Below are positions 10,921 to 22,925 of a DNA stretch of 64,000 nucleotides, one piece after another. Position 1 is the first letter of the stretch. Every line of letters starts with the position of its first letter. Made by a program: the position numbers and the translations under genes. The stretch lies in contig CM054135.1 in the NCBI GenBank assembly GCA_028751875.1, forward strand, positions 7,044,642 through 7,108,641, read 5' to 3'. The DNA comes from Rapana venosa (taxonomy: Eukaryota; Mollusca; Gastropoda; Neogastropoda; Muricidae). Under the pieces are notes generated by a model. It did no database searches and was not told the origin of the DNA. It worked only from the letters and a program-made list of their open reading frames with translations.

Positions 10921-11035
10921 ACAAGGAGTGGAACAGTGTGTACTAGTGCATAATTTGATGTTAATGCTGCGTGCGAATGCGCATAAAAGTAATGTTTAAT
11001 TTAGGGAAATATGTATGTGCAAATGTGAGGGGAAG

Positions 11036-11302
11036 GATAGCTCAGGGTCAAGCACTCGTTTTCCCAGCCAAGTAAGAAGCACGAGCGTAGTTATCACTTG
11101 GAGGGTGACCGTTCCCGCGCTTTGGCTCGACAGCCCCACTCACCCACCCTGAAAATGGTACCATGCCCCTTAGGCGGGGAAAGTAAAGCGCGAGGGGAGA
11201 ATGGCGCCGCCCTCATAGCTGGCCCTAGAGAAGTGAGGTCTCTGAAACCCTCGCTCCCCCCTACGACCACATAGGTTATGGGACACCTTTACCTTTTTTT
11301 CT
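11036..11302 (+). repeat. SINE-A copy 3
   Basis: The tRNA-like head gatagctcagggtcaagcac is followed by a worn 5S-like part (acttggagggtgaccg), the ggcgccgccctcatagctgg block and the 3' end gttatgggacacctttacct. Several single-base deletions separate it from the copies at 57611 and 60455. Confidence 0.88.
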
Positions 11303-11555
11303 ATGTGAAATGTGTATGTGGAGGTGTGGGGTTTTGTGTGGTGTGTTTTGTGGAAGGGGGGGGGTCTGTTTTGTTTTTGCATGGCTGGGGGGGGGGGGGG
11401 GGGGAAGGTATGACAGTGTGTGTATGAATGAAATGTCTTCAGACCAATAACAAATTTCATATTTGCAAATATATATATAAAAACACACACGCACACAAAA
11501 ATAAACAAATGTGTTGTTATGTAATTTATTTCTTCATGTATTTTATTATTAATTT

Positions 11556-12080
11556 TATGTCGAGGACAATGGAAGAAACACTCTTGTGTTTTTTCGCATC
11601 CAGTCTCCCGTGTGTTAAAAACAAAGAAATAAAAGAAAGTGTGTGTGTTATTCATTGTATTTATTTATGTATTTTTTTTTTTTATTTCGAAAATTTAAGG
11701 GAAAAAAACACTCAGGTGCCATTAAAAAAAAAAATTCTTCCAGCCCCCTTGTGTTTTGCATTTTTTAAAAAAAAGGTTTGTCCTTTTCGTTAGGAAAAAA
11801 TTTGGCCAACTTTTCCCAAAAAGGGGGAACGGGTTTTAAGTGGCGAAAGATGTTCCGGCGTTTTGAAAAAAAAAGACCCGGTTTATACTTACCCAAAGGG
11901 TTTTTTTGGGGGGGGAAAACGGTTTTTGGGTTTTTTACCCCATCGCTTTCCCGGAAAGGGGTGGGCTGTGGGCTCCCGTGGGGAAAATTTGGCCCCTCAA
12001 TTTTCCCTTTTCCCTTCCACTTGAGGGAGCGGTTTGAGAGTGGTGCTAAAATTTTAAACCTGCCCCAAAAACTGCTGGGG
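11556..12080 (-). repeat. SINE-B copies, one short and one homopolymer-damaged
   Basis: A short 3' piece lies at 11556-11620 (tcgaggacaatggaagaaac on the plus strand). A second copy at 11690-12080 can be aligned to the clean copies only if many TAC and GCG steps are read as homopolymers: ggccaacttttcccaaaaag here against ggcctactcttacgaaaagc at 10034-10053. Confidence 0.7.
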
Positions 12081-13074
12081 TTGTATTTTCCTCAGCCCGG
12101 TTGACGGGGATTTTGATTTTTCCCTGAGGGGAGGCTTAGATTTCCCCCTGTAAAAGTTGTCCCAAAGCACAATTAAACTCGATTAAATTTTCAAACCCAT
12201 TGTAATCTATAAAAGAGAACTTCACGGGGGTTGAAACCCTTACATAAAACAGTAAAAAAAAAACCCAGAATGCCGGGTTAAAAGAAAAAAATCCCCACAA
12301 CACAGTACCCGAACATCGGCACACACCCTTCAAAAAATAATCGCACCCACAACCGCAAAAACCTCAGCCAGTCATAAAACCCCCAAAAAGAAATTCCCAA
12401 ACAAATTGCGCCCCACCAGAAACCCACTTTTAAACTTTTTACACACAAAAAACACCAGCTCAACAAACAAAAAATTTGGGAAAACCCCCTTTCCACTTTT
12501 TTAATGATTTTAAACCAATTTGTTATAACACGTTGGGTACGAAAAGGGACAAATACCCAATTTAAAAATTAATAGTCTATTTAGTTTTTTTACAAGTTTT
12601 GGGCCCCAAACCCCCCAGCAGCGCAGCGGGCAACAGCGAAACGCCCCAGAAGCATTAAATCATCACCCTCGTATAAATTATTGGGGCGTTTGGGAAAACC
12701 GTGTTCTGTTCCCGGTGGCCAGTTGCTCTGGTTCTTTGGGGGTTTTTCCTTTTTGGGTTTTCCCATTCACTTCTGGGGCCTTTTGGTGATTTTGGGCCCC
12801 CAAACCTTTGGGGGTTGGGGTTTTCAGGGGGTGTTGGAGGGACGTTGGGTGGTGGCCACCTCCTTTGTGTGATCACTCATTTTGGCTCACGACTAAGAAA
12901 TACTGTCGTAGTAGGGGGCTTAGTAGGTGTTTTCTTCAGGGGAAAGGGAAGGAAGGGGGGAAGGTTGGTTAAGCCGTTCGCCTGCCAACAAGTTCCCGTG
13001 GGGGTTTTGGGGTTTTTCGTTCCCAGCCTGGGCCCCTTTTTTCCCCAGTTTGACCAAAAAAATCAAACTGAAGT
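12081..13074. other. Low-confidence consensus, no gene seen
   Basis: The sequence is rich in short homopolymer blocks, and frames on both strands are short and motif-free. I see no SINE or LINE remnant that can be placed with confidence. Confidence 0.5.
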
Positions 13075-13283
13075 CAAGGCCCTTCGGTGGACTATAAACC
13101 GGGGGGCCCCCGTGTTCGAACGCATGCAGAACATTTGCGCACACTTTAAACCTTTTCCCGCTTTTGGGAAAGAGTAGGCCATTTTGTGCCGGTGGAAAAC
13201 AGAGGGAAAAAAATTTAAAAAACCCGCACATACACACACACGGGGACGGGGTTTTAAAAAAGCACTAAAGTGCTTAATAATAA
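13075..13283 (+). repeat. SINE-B copy, damaged
   Basis: It contains ccttcggtggactataaacc, the acgcatgcagaacatttgcg block, the gagtaggccattttgtgccg block and a 3' end with agcactaaagtgctt. It is followed by an AAT-rich simple tract at 13270-13410. Confidence 0.75.
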
Positions 13284-13410
13284 AAATAATAATGATAATA
13301 ATAATAAATTAAAAATAAATAAAAAAATAATAATAATAATAATAATTTAAATAATAAATAATAATAATAATAATAAATAAAAATAAAAAATAATAAATAA
13401 TAAAAAAGGT
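13270..13410. repeat. (AAT)n/(AATA)n simple tract
   Basis: An A/T-only trinucleotide and tetranucleotide tract that probably began as the tail of the SINE next to it. Confidence 0.85.
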
Positions 13411-13850
13411 TTTGGAATGTATTTTGCGTAAATCTTTTTAAAAAAACCCAAATTTCAAATCTTTTTCCCATTATCTCAAATAAAAAACCCAATACAAAAT
13501 AACTAAATGCCCTGCGGGGGGTGTTAGTTTTAGAAAAGGCCCCCCCCCCGAAACCACTAACGGGACCCAGCAGCTTTTGCAGGGCCCCTGGTGGTGGCCC
13601 CTATGTGGGAAATGACATTGATTTTCCCCCCCTGAAGATGCGACATCCCTTGGGGTACTTGGGCGGGAGAGTTTGAGATGAGCGGGGGCGTAGAAAAAAG
13701 CAGGGCAGGGAATCTTTGAAGATGAGTTTAGCAACAACAAAAAAACCCGTAAAAAAAAGGGGATTCGAGGGGGGTGGAGGGTGGGGGGGGGGGTCGCAGC
13801 CCCGAGCGAGCGTAATGTAAAACCTTTAAACCCCCAGGCTACCCCCGGGG
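13411..13850. other. Low-confidence consensus, no gene seen
   Basis: No supported gene. Long homopolymer runs of C and G appear at 13545 and 13785. Confidence 0.5.
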
Positions 13851-15010
13851 GTTTGTGTGTGTGTGTGTGTGTTTGTTGTGTGGGGCGTGCGTTTTTTGTG
13901 TGGGGTGTGTGGGGTTGTTTTGGTGTGTGTGTGTTTTTGTGTGTGGGTTTGGGGTTTTTTGTTTGGTGTGTGTGTATGTGGGGTTTGGTGTGGTGTGTGT
14001 GTGGTGGGTGTGTTTGTGTGTGTGTATGTGTGTGTGGTGGTGGGGGTTTGGGGTTGTGTTTTTGTTTTGTGTGTGTTGTTTGTGTTTTTGGGTTTGTGTT
14101 TTTGTAAAATTTTGTTTTTTTATCACTCATTTTTGGGACTGCAATATGCAATGTCTACCCTTCGGGTTTATCCTCTTTTGGGTGTGTGTTTTTGTGTGTG
14201 ATGTGTGTGTGTGGGTGTGTTGTGTGTGTGTGTGTGGCGCGCGCGCGCGGTGTTTTGTGTTTTTGGGGTTTTAAAATGTAGTTTTTTATCCTCATATTTG
14301 GAGCTGAAATTTATAAAAGCCCCACCCTTCAGGCTTCCTCTGTGTGTGTGTGTGTGTGTGTGTGTGTTTTGTTGTGGGGCCGTGGCCCCGTTTTTGGTTG
14401 TGTGTGTGGCGTGTGTGGGGTGTGGTGTGTGGGGTTGTGTGTGTGTGGGTGTGTGTGTGTGTGTGGGGGTTGTTTGTGTGTGTGGGTTATTTTTGTGTGT
14501 GTTGTGTTGTGTTTTGGGTGTAGTGTTGTTTTAAAAATGTAGTTTTTTATCTTTTATTTGGAAGTTAAAAAATTTGCAATGCAAAAACCCTTTTCCAGGC
14601 TACCCTCTTTTGTGTGTGGTGTTTGTGTTTTGTGTGTGTTTGTGGCGCGCGCCGCGTGGTGTGTGTGTTTTGAAAATTTGTAGTTTTTTTATCACCCCTT
14701 TTTTGGAAAGCGGCAATATACAATGTCCAGTTTCCCGGCAAATCCTGTGTGTGTGTGTGGTGTGTGTGGGTTTGCGCGTGTGTGGTGTTGTGCGTGTGTG
14801 TGTGTGGTGTGTGTGTGTGGGGTTTTGTGGGTTTTGTGTGTGTGTGTGCGGGGTGTTTGTGTGTGTGTGTGTGTGTTGGGGCTTTGTGGTTTTTGTGTGT
14901 TGTTTGGGCGCGCGGCGTGTGGTGTGTGTTTTGAAAAATGTAGATTTTATCACTTTTTTTGGACTTCAATTTAAAAATGTCTACCCTTCAGGCTAATCTT
15001 TTGTGTGTTT
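13850..15010. repeat. Compound tandem array: (GT)n, CG-rich step and an about 80-bp unit
   Basis: At least five copies of a unit beginning ttttaaaatgtagtttttta and ending ctacccttcaggct start near 14097, 14270, 14530, 14670 and 14930. GT arrays, usually with a gcgcgcgc step just before the unit, separate them. The long Val-Cys and His-Thr frames across the array are artefacts. Confidence 0.85.
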
Positions 15011-15880
15011 TGGGTGATTTTAATCGCACGCGTGTGCTGTCGTGGGGTACATGCCCGCGGGTGTTTTTGGTGGGTGTTGTCTGCGCATAGGGGCACCGCG
15101 CGGGCGCGCTCCCCGCTTTTGTTGGGGACTGTTCTCATTAAATTTCTAACTCATCCCACGCGAGGTATGCGGCGGCTTTTGAAAAAAACCCGTCAGTGAA
15201 GTGGATTTGGTAAAAATTTAAAAAAAAAACAAAAACCCCCAAAAACCAAAAAGACTTTTCTTTACGCGCAGGGGGCCCCCAGTACAACGGGGTTTTTCAG
15301 GGAGATGACGGGGTGGTGTGGGGGTGGGGTGGGGGGGGGGGGGGGGGGGAGGGGGGGGATGGGGTTGGGGGGGAGGGGGAGGTGGAAGAGACAGACTTTT
15401 GGGGGGGGGGGGGGGGGGGAAATGAGATTTAAAAGGGGAGAGAAAGGGGGAAAAAACTGCCCCTGGCCCTAAATCCCCCCCCCCCCCCTAAAAAAAAGCC
15501 CCCCCCCCCCCCCCCCCCAAATCTATTTCACAAGGGTATTCCCCAAAAGGGAAGTGCAGCTACCTTAATAGGGGTTGGGGTGGGGGGGGTTGGGGGGGGG
15601 GTGGGGGGGGGGGGGTGGGAGGGTGAGGGAGCGTGGGAGGGTTAAAAAAAAAAAAAGAGAGCATAGGTAAAAATTTTTTAAAAAAAACAACAACAACAAA
15701 AAAACCCCCCTTCCCATTTGGAAATTTAAAGCTCGGGAGCTCTTAGGTTAAAAGGAAAAAGAAAAAAAAAAAAAAAAATAAAAAAAAAATTGAATTTTTT
15801 ATATCAAAAAAAAAAAAAAAAAAAATTTTTAAAAAAAAAAAAATTTTTATTTTTGTTTTTGTTTTTCATAATCCCGTGCT
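15011..15880. other. Homopolymer-rich low-confidence sequence
   Basis: Long G, C and A runs dominate 15310-15860. No gene or placeable repeat is visible. 15005-15200 is more complex but has no recognisable motif. Confidence 0.55.
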
Positions 15881-16170
15881 TGAGCTTTAGGGTTGAAAAT
15901 TTTTACACACCCTTTGGGAAGCTGGAGTGTGGATCCCGCATGGGCGGGGGGGTACTTGATTGAAAAGCATGCACGGTTCAGGCAGCGGCTGCGTATCTAC
16001 CCCCAGTTTTGGAAGTGCTTGGCAAAACCTCACAGGGATGCCCGCGTGCTTTGTTGGGGGGTCAGATACAGTCCCACGTTTAATATCTCAAAAATTAAAA
16101 ATTTTTTTAATTTATGGAAATTTTTTAAGCGCTGAATCTTTTTAAAAAAGACAAACAAATCAAAGCGTTT
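15881..16170. other. Unassigned segment ending in a worn SINE-C
   Basis: 16110-16165 resembles the SINE-C core in reverse orientation (ttaagcgctgaatc, then caaatcaaagcg). The remainder, 15893-16090, has an open frame without known motif. Confidence 0.5.
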
Positions 16171-16892
16171 TGCTCAATTTTTTTCGGCATGAAAAATTTT
16201 CCCTTAAAAACATAATGAAAAACAGTTTCAAAAATTTTTGCGCGCGCCCGTATGCACGCTGCCGCACACACCCCAAAACAACACACACACACCCCACACA
16301 CCCACCCCCCCCCCGGAACAACACTTAAAAGGTGAAAGATGCTGTAAAAAATTTAGGGACGGATTTTTGGGGGGAAATTTCTCAGGTGGGAAAAAAGGTT
16401 TTTTGGGGCTGGTTTTAAAGGTTTTCAAGGGGAAGGGGCTTTTAGGTTTTGGGCGATCCTGTCGTGGTTAAGCTGCAGGGCCAAACAGAAGCCAACTTGT
16501 GTGTGTGTGGTGTGTTGTGTGTGTGTGTTTGGGCTGTGTGTGTGTGTGTGTGTGCGTTTTTTTGGGGGTGTGTGTGTGTGGTGGGTGTGGTGAGTGTCCC
16601 GTGTGTGAGGTGTGCGTGTGAGTTGGTTTGTGGTGGGTGGTTGGTGTGTTTGTGTTGTGTGTGTTTGTGTGTGTGTGTGTGTGTTTTGTGCGTGTTGGGG
16701 TGGGGTTGTGTGAGTGTTTTGGGGCGTTTGGGGTGTGTGTTGTATGTGTTTTGTGGGTGTTTTTTTGGTGTGTGATTTTGTGGGGTGCGGGATTTTGGTG
16801 TGTGTGTGTGTGGACAGGCAGTTTGGGGTTAACTGATGGGGTTTGTGATTGCTGACCCGGGTTAAAATACGTTAAGGAGGTTTTTTTCCCTC
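16171..16892. repeat. GT-rich array and unassigned flank
   Basis: A GT-rich array occupies 16495-16815, with CA-rich sequence at 16260-16320. No gene is supported. Confidence 0.7.
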
Positions 16893-17110
16893 TAGATTTA
16901 AAACATCAGTGCCGACTCCCCCTTCCCCCCAAAATTTGTCTTTGGATGAAAATAAAAACCAGGGTTTTACCCGTGTGCGATCCCCTCGCAGAAATTTGTG
17001 TAACTTTTAAAACCCTTTCCGCTTTTTGGGAAGGGTGGGCCCCTTTGTGTGCCGGGGGGGAAGGGAGAGACAATTTACAAAAATGCATACACCGGGGAAA
17101 CCCTTGGGGG
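16893..17110 (+). repeat. SINE-B copy, damaged, left arm of an inverted pair
   Basis: It contains the atcagtgccgactccc block, the tttggatgaaaataaaaacc block and the ccctttccgctttttgggaa block, all with expanded homopolymers compared with 56390-56545. Confidence 0.75.
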
Positions 17111-17139
17111 ATTATAAAAAAAAAGAAAACGAGGTTATT

Positions 17140-17275
17140 CCATTTTTCCTCGGTTTATTTTCTCATCCAAAAGGACTGTTTAGGGGAAAAGGGTTGGAGT
17201 CGGACTGATTTTAACCCCAAGGGGAAAAACTTTCCTCTTAAACCCGAGAATCAAACCCCGGGGGTTTTCAGCTTT
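17140..17275 (-). repeat. SINE-B copy, damaged, right arm of an inverted pair
   Basis: Read on the minus strand it carries the same central block (tcagtccgactccaaccc) and the cctttt...gagaaaataaaccgagg block. It faces the copy at 16893-17110, about 30 bp away. Confidence 0.65.
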
Positions 17276-19370
17276 TTCATGATTTGGCATCACTCAAAAC
17301 CCCCAAGGTGATTTTGTGTTTGTTTTGTGTGTGGGTTTGTGTGTGTGTGTGTTGGTGTGTGTTTTGTGTGTGTGTGGGTGTGTGTGTGTGTTTTGGTTTG
17401 TTGGGGGTTGGGAAGGGGGTTTTTCCGGGGGGGGGAAGGGGGGTCAGGGGTCAGGGTGTTGTATGTTCAAATTCTTTAATATCTTTTCACATTTTTGTGT
17501 TTTAAAAAAGGAGGGGGGGGGGGAGAGAGTAGGGAAAGGGGGGGTGTTTTTGGGGAATGTAGGGAAAAAGGGAAAGGGAAAAATTTTCGGGGGGGGTTAA
17601 ATTAAAATGTGAAATTTGATTTTTTTTTTTTAAAATAATCTTTTACGAAAACAACCCTACGAACTAAAAAAAAAAAAAAATAAACACAAAAAAAACAAAA
17701 AAAAAAAAAGAAAGGGGTTTTTTTTTGTTTCCCCTTAACAATTTTTTCCTTTTTTTAAAAACCAAAAAAAATATACTTTAATAAAAAAAAAAAAAAGATA
17801 AAAAAAATAATAAAAAGGTTGGTTTTTTTTTCCCCCGTTAAAAAACCAAACCAAAAAAATTGAAAAAAAAAATTTTTTTCAACAAAAATAGTTTTTTAAA
17901 AACTTTAAAATTTTCCCCTACAAAATCAAAAAAAAGACAAACAAAAACTAAATAGATTTTAAAAAACAAAATTGTTTAAATAAAAATCCTTTTTAAAAAA
18001 TTATATTTAAATTTAAAAAAAAAAAATAAAAAAACCTAGAATTGGATGGGGGGAGAAAAGGTAAAAAAACCTGAAAAATTTTTAAGAAAAAAAAAGAAAT
18101 TTGTTTCCAAACCCCCTTTTTCCGTTAAAAACCCCATTGTTTTTTCATTCCTTTCTTTAAATAAAGAAAAAGCAAACCCCCCCCCAAACAACTCCCCACC
18201 AAACCCAAACCCCAACAAAATTGTTAACTTTTAAATTATTATATTTTGGTAAAAAAAAACCCCTAAAAATTTTTTTGGGAAGGAGAAGGTAATGGGAAAT
18301 AAACCAAGGTCACGTTTAAAAGTCGCCCCAAAAACCCTTCCCTTTTTCTTTTTTTTCCCCCGGTTTTTTGAATGTTTTTTGTTTTTTTGATCATGAAAAA
18401 AGAAACCTTTTTTTTCCCTTTAAAAAATAAAACCCCCAACCTGTTTTAAGATAGCGGGGTTTTGGCAGTTTAAAAAAATTTTGGGTTCGGGAAATTTTGT
18501 GATGTTTTGTGCCTAGGGTTATTTTTTTCAGTTTTTTAAAACATTTAGGGCTTTAAAATTTGGGATTTTTAGTTTTTTAAAAGGAATTTTTTTTTTTGTT
18601 TTTTAAAAAATTTGGGGAGCTTTTAAAAAAAATTTTTTAAGGGTTAGTTTTTGGGTTTTTTTTAACGTTTTTTGGGTTGGGGACACTTTTATTTTGGGCC
18701 AAGTTTTTAAAATTTTAATTTTTGGGGTTTTGGAAGGGGAATTTTCAATTTTTTTTTTTTAAAAATTTGAAGTTTTATTAAAATAAATTTGGGCCCTAAT
18801 TAAAATTTGTTTTTTATTTTTTTTGGGGAAGGTTTTAATTTTTGAAATTGGGGTTTTTTTGGGAAATAAAAACGTTTTTTCCTATTTGCCCAAAATTAGT
18901 ATGTAGAATTAAAAAAAAATTTTAAAATAAAAAAAAATTTTGGTTTTTGGATTTTTCTTTTGGGGTAAAAGGGGAAAAAACGGGGGAAGTTTTTTGGGGG
19001 GCGGCCCCCCTTTTTTTCCTTTTTGGTAATAAGGTCGTCCTGCTTTTTTAAAAACCAAAATTCCCCCCAAAATTTTTTTTTTCCTTTGGGTCAGGGAATT
19101 TTCCCGGGGAAAAAGGGGGCCGGAATTTGCTCCCTAGGAAGGGGGTTTCCAAAAATCCCTGACCCCCTTTTTTTAAAAATGGTTTTTCCTTTTTCCCCCC
19201 TTTTTAAAAAGGGGTTTTTTTCAAATAATTCCATTCTCCCAACCAACCCCCCAAAAACCCACCCCCATCCATATTTTTTTTATAATATTTTCTTTTCTCT
19301 TTTAATTTTTACCTTTTCCTCCCCTCCCTCCTCCATTTTTTCCCACCCCCAAAAAAAACCCCCTCCCCAA
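17276..19370. other. Low-confidence AT-rich consensus with one GT array
   Basis: A GT array lies at 17310-17400. From 17600 to 19000 the sequence is mostly runs of A and T with short G and C blocks. No gene or repeat family could be placed. Confidence 0.55.
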
Positions 19371-20640
19371 ACCCACACTCACTACTACTATACATACTAC
19401 TGTTTACTATTTTTTAACAACAACTAACACAAAACCCCACTACGGAATACAAATTAAACTTCTCTTTACTCTTCTCTTTTTCTTCTCTGCTATCCCAACA
19501 CCCCCACCCCCAACCCACAACACACAACACCTACCCCCACCCCCCAACTTGTGTGCTGCTGCTGCTGATTTTATGATTTACAAACAAAACCCAAAATTTT
19601 CGTCTTTTTAAACCCACCCCCCACCCCCCACATTTCTCGGGCTGCTGCTTTTTCTTCTCTGCTGTGCTGCTGCTGCTTGCTGCCTTTTTACTACTACTAC
19701 AAATACTACTTATACTACTACACTTTACTACTATTTCTACTTTTCTGCTGCTGTGCTGCTGCTCCCTTTTGGCTGCTGCTGCTGTGTTTCTATTTATTTA
19801 CTACTACATACTCTTTTTGCTGCTGCTGCTGTTGCTGTTTGGCTGCTGCTGCTTTTCTATTTCTTCTCTAATGCTGCTGTTTTTACTACTTCAAATTTTA
19901 AATTTTATTTTTACAAACAACCCTTACTATTTCTCTCCCGGGGTGCTGCTGGCTGCTGTGCTGCTGTGCTGTGCTTTTTGCTGCTGCTGCTGCTGTCCAA
20001 ATTTTAATATTTCTATTTTATACAAACTGCTGCTGTGCTGCTGCTGCTGCTCTTTCTTTCTTTCTTAAAACTCTATTCTTTTTAATACTTTACTTATACT
20101 CTACTACACTTACTACTTTTCTGCGGTTTGTTGCTGCTGCTACTTCTCAGCAAATTTTATACTTCTACTTTCTACTTTCTGCCTCTTCTGCTGCTCTACT
20201 ACTACTACTACTCTTGGGGCCTTTTGTGCGGGCTGCTGTGCTGCGCGGGAAATTCTACTACAAAAAAATTCTACACGACCTCCCATACAACTATTATTCC
20301 CCCACTACCACTTTTTAAAACCCCTCTAAAACCCTATACTACTCTGTTTGTGTTGCGCTGTCCTGTTTTTTTGCTGCTTCTGTGCTCCCTTCGACTACAA
20401 ACTACCATACTTATTAGGGAAAAATTTTTATTTTACTTTTAACCCCCACCCCCACCCTCCCCCACCACCAACTACTACCTACTACTATACTTTATTTACA
20501 CTAAAACTACTAATACCTCCTAATTTTTTATACTTTTTTAACTACTACTATTTTTATTTTAACTTCTACTACTACGAAAAATACTCCCCTACCTACTACT
20601 TTTAAAATATTTTAAAATTCCCGTCCCTACCATACTTCAA
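19371..20640. repeat. Compound trinucleotide array, CTG and CTA types
   Basis: Blocks of (CTG)n and (CTA)n alternate through about 1.2 kb, for example at 19556-19568, 19660-19680, 19690-19740, 19820-19855 and 20025-20050. Cys/Leu/Tyr-rich open frames follow the repeat and are not evidence of a gene. Confidence 0.8.
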
Positions 20641-21594
20641 ATTTTAATATTTACTATATAATATATACTACATTCTTTCTGCTGCAATTTTTTTTTTTTG
20701 GTTAATTTCACTTTCCACCCCAAAGAATTTTTTTTTAAAAACCCTGCAAAAAGTTCACAATAAAGGGAAAAAGGTATGAAGGTATTTCACTTGGCGTTGT
20801 TTTTTGGGCCCCCAAATGATACAAAGACCACTTAGCTGCCCAATTTTTACCCATTTCAGCAGTAACTCCAAAAAAAATTCCCCCGGGTTCAGCAGAAATC
20901 ACCATCTAATCCTTTCAAATATCAAATTTTTTAATTTATTTTTTAGAAAAAAAAAACCCCAAAATTTAACAACAGACCTTCCCCTTCCCTTTTCCCTTTC
21001 CGAGCCCCGTTGGCCGGGGGTTGGACCAATAAAAGTTTTTGCAACCGCTTCCTCCATCCCCGGGGGTCCTTGCTTTCCGTGGGGAAAATTCGTTCCATTC
21101 AAAGCCTTTCTACTCTCTGATGTTGTTTTTCCATCGTTTTTTTTTTCCCCTTTTCTGTCTGTCTTTGTCTCCCTCCTTTTTACTGTTCCTTGTAGTTTGG
21201 ACAGTCTTGGCCCGTCCGATGTTTTGTGTGACGTGCCGAACAATTTAAGTTTGCTTGGGGGATTTTTTTTTACTTAAGTAGCTCTTTTTATAGCCCCATT
21301 GGGTTTTTTTAAATTTTTAAAATTTGGTTTTTATTCCTCATTTTTGCGAAAGCGGTCTTGGGAAAGGGATGCCAAGGAGTTTGCGAAAAATTTCCTCACC
21401 TCCCCCTTTCTCCTTCTTTTAATTTTCCGCTGGTTTGGTCCCGTTTCACCTTTTTTGTCAGAACTAGGACCCGATCAGGGAAAGCAGACCATAAGTGACC
21501 CCCAAAGGGTTATCTGTACTATTTCATTCCTGGGGAAAACCCGTTCAACCAACCCTGCTGAGGACGCCTGGGCCCACCCCCTTTTTTTAATTTG
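20641..21594. other. Unassigned low-confidence stretch
   Basis: No gene was recognised. A minus-strand frame at 20899-21243 is basic and lacks a known motif. Confidence 0.5.
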
Positions 21595-21820
21595 TCTTTA
21601 GTGATCGTATGACTTTTGGGCTTGGAGGGGTTTTTATGACTGTCTTATGTGCGGGCCTGGGGGTGGGTTGGGGCCCCTTTTGGGGGGAAACTCTCCCCAA
21701 AGTGAAAAGTTTTTGCCCACTTGGCCGGGGGAGAGTGGGGGGGGGGGGATGTACTGTGGCAAAGGGATTTTCCCCTTAATCAAATTTTTTGCCCCGTTTC
21801 CAAAAATGGGACCCGCCTCC
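21595..21820 (+). repeat. Dispersed repeat R, copy 1
   Basis: It aligns with 43130-43340 in the same orientation: tagtgatcg at the left, the ggggaaactctccccaaa core, cccacttggccgggggagag, and tttccaaaaatggg at the right. Both copies lie in damaged consensus. The family is not identified. Confidence 0.75.
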
Positions 21821-22029
21821 TTTTTGCTGTTTTTTAAAGGGCCTTGTCGGGGGCCCCCGGGCGGGCAAAACATCCTTTTTTCATCCCCCGATTCCCCCGG
21901 GGGGGATGCCGGGCTCGTCCCAAAAGAAAAAAAGATCCCCCCCCTGCCGGAAAATCTGCGCTAAAAATTTTTCCCCCTTTTTTTATTTCCCCTCTGTTTT
22001 TTTTTTTTTGGGGGGGGGGGGGGGTTTTC

Positions 22030-22335
22030 ATGACAGGATGCTCCTTGGGCAGGCAATTTTGCTTTCCCCCCGGGTAAGGGTTTAAGGAAACATCGAGCGG
22101 GGTTTTCCATTGGATGGGTTTCTTTGCGCGCCCTTTGGGTTTTAGTACGGTTCCCCCCGGGAACCCCAAACCCTTAAAAAAGGTACCTGCCCTCTTTAGG
22201 GTCAGGGAAGGTAAAGCAGGGGAGGGAGGGGATGGGCCCGCCCTTTAATACGCTGGCCCCTTTGAGAAGTTTAGGTCTTTATGCCCCCGCTCCAAAACGA
22301 CCCCATAAATTATGGGACACCCTTTAACCTTTTTT
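22030..22335 (+). repeat. SINE-A copy 4, homopolymer-damaged
   Basis: It is recognisable by gcgggg...ccattggatgggtttctt, ggtacctgccctctttaggg, cagggaaggtaaagcagggg and the 3' end attatgggacaccctttaac. Compared with 57611-57890 many bases are changed into neighbours of the same kind, as in other parts of this region. Confidence 0.82.
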
Positions 22336-22477
22336 TCCTTTCTTTTTGCCCCCCTTCCTTTTCTTTTGTTCCCCCTTCTTTTTTGTTTTTGCCCTTTTTT
22401 TTCCAACCCCCCTTTTTTTGTACAAAAAAGGTGGAAAAAAAAAAAATTTTCTGTATAAAATTCCTTTTATTATTTTT

Positions 22478-22925
22478 AAGAAAGAAAGAAGGAAGGAAAG
22501 AAAAAAAAGAACAAGGGAAATTTTTGAAAGAAAGAAGGAAAGAAGAAAAAGAAAGAAAGAAAGGGAAAAAAAAGAAAAAAAAAAGAAAGAAAAAAAGAAA
22601 GAAAACAAAGAAAGGAAAAAAAAAAAAGGAAAGAAAAAGAAAGAAAGAAGGAAAAAGAAATAAAAAAAAGAAAAAGAAAGGGAAAAAAGTAAAAAAAAAG
22701 AAAAAAGGAAAGGGAAAAAAAGAAGGAAAAAAGAAGAACAACAACAAAGAAAGAAAGAAAGAAGAAACGAAAAAAGAAGGGAAAAAAAAGGGAAAGAAAA
22801 AAAAAAAAAGAAGAAGAAGGAGGAGGAAAGGGGAAGAAGAAAAAAAGAAAGGAAAAAAAGAAGGAAAAAACGAAAAAAGAAAGAAAGAAAAGGGAAAAAA
22901 AAAAAAGAAAAAAAAGAGAAAAGAA
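22478..22925. repeat. (GAAA)n purine array
   Basis: A polypurine tract of GAAA, GGAA and GAAGA units. The Lys-rich and Phe-rich frames are artefacts. Confidence 0.93.
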
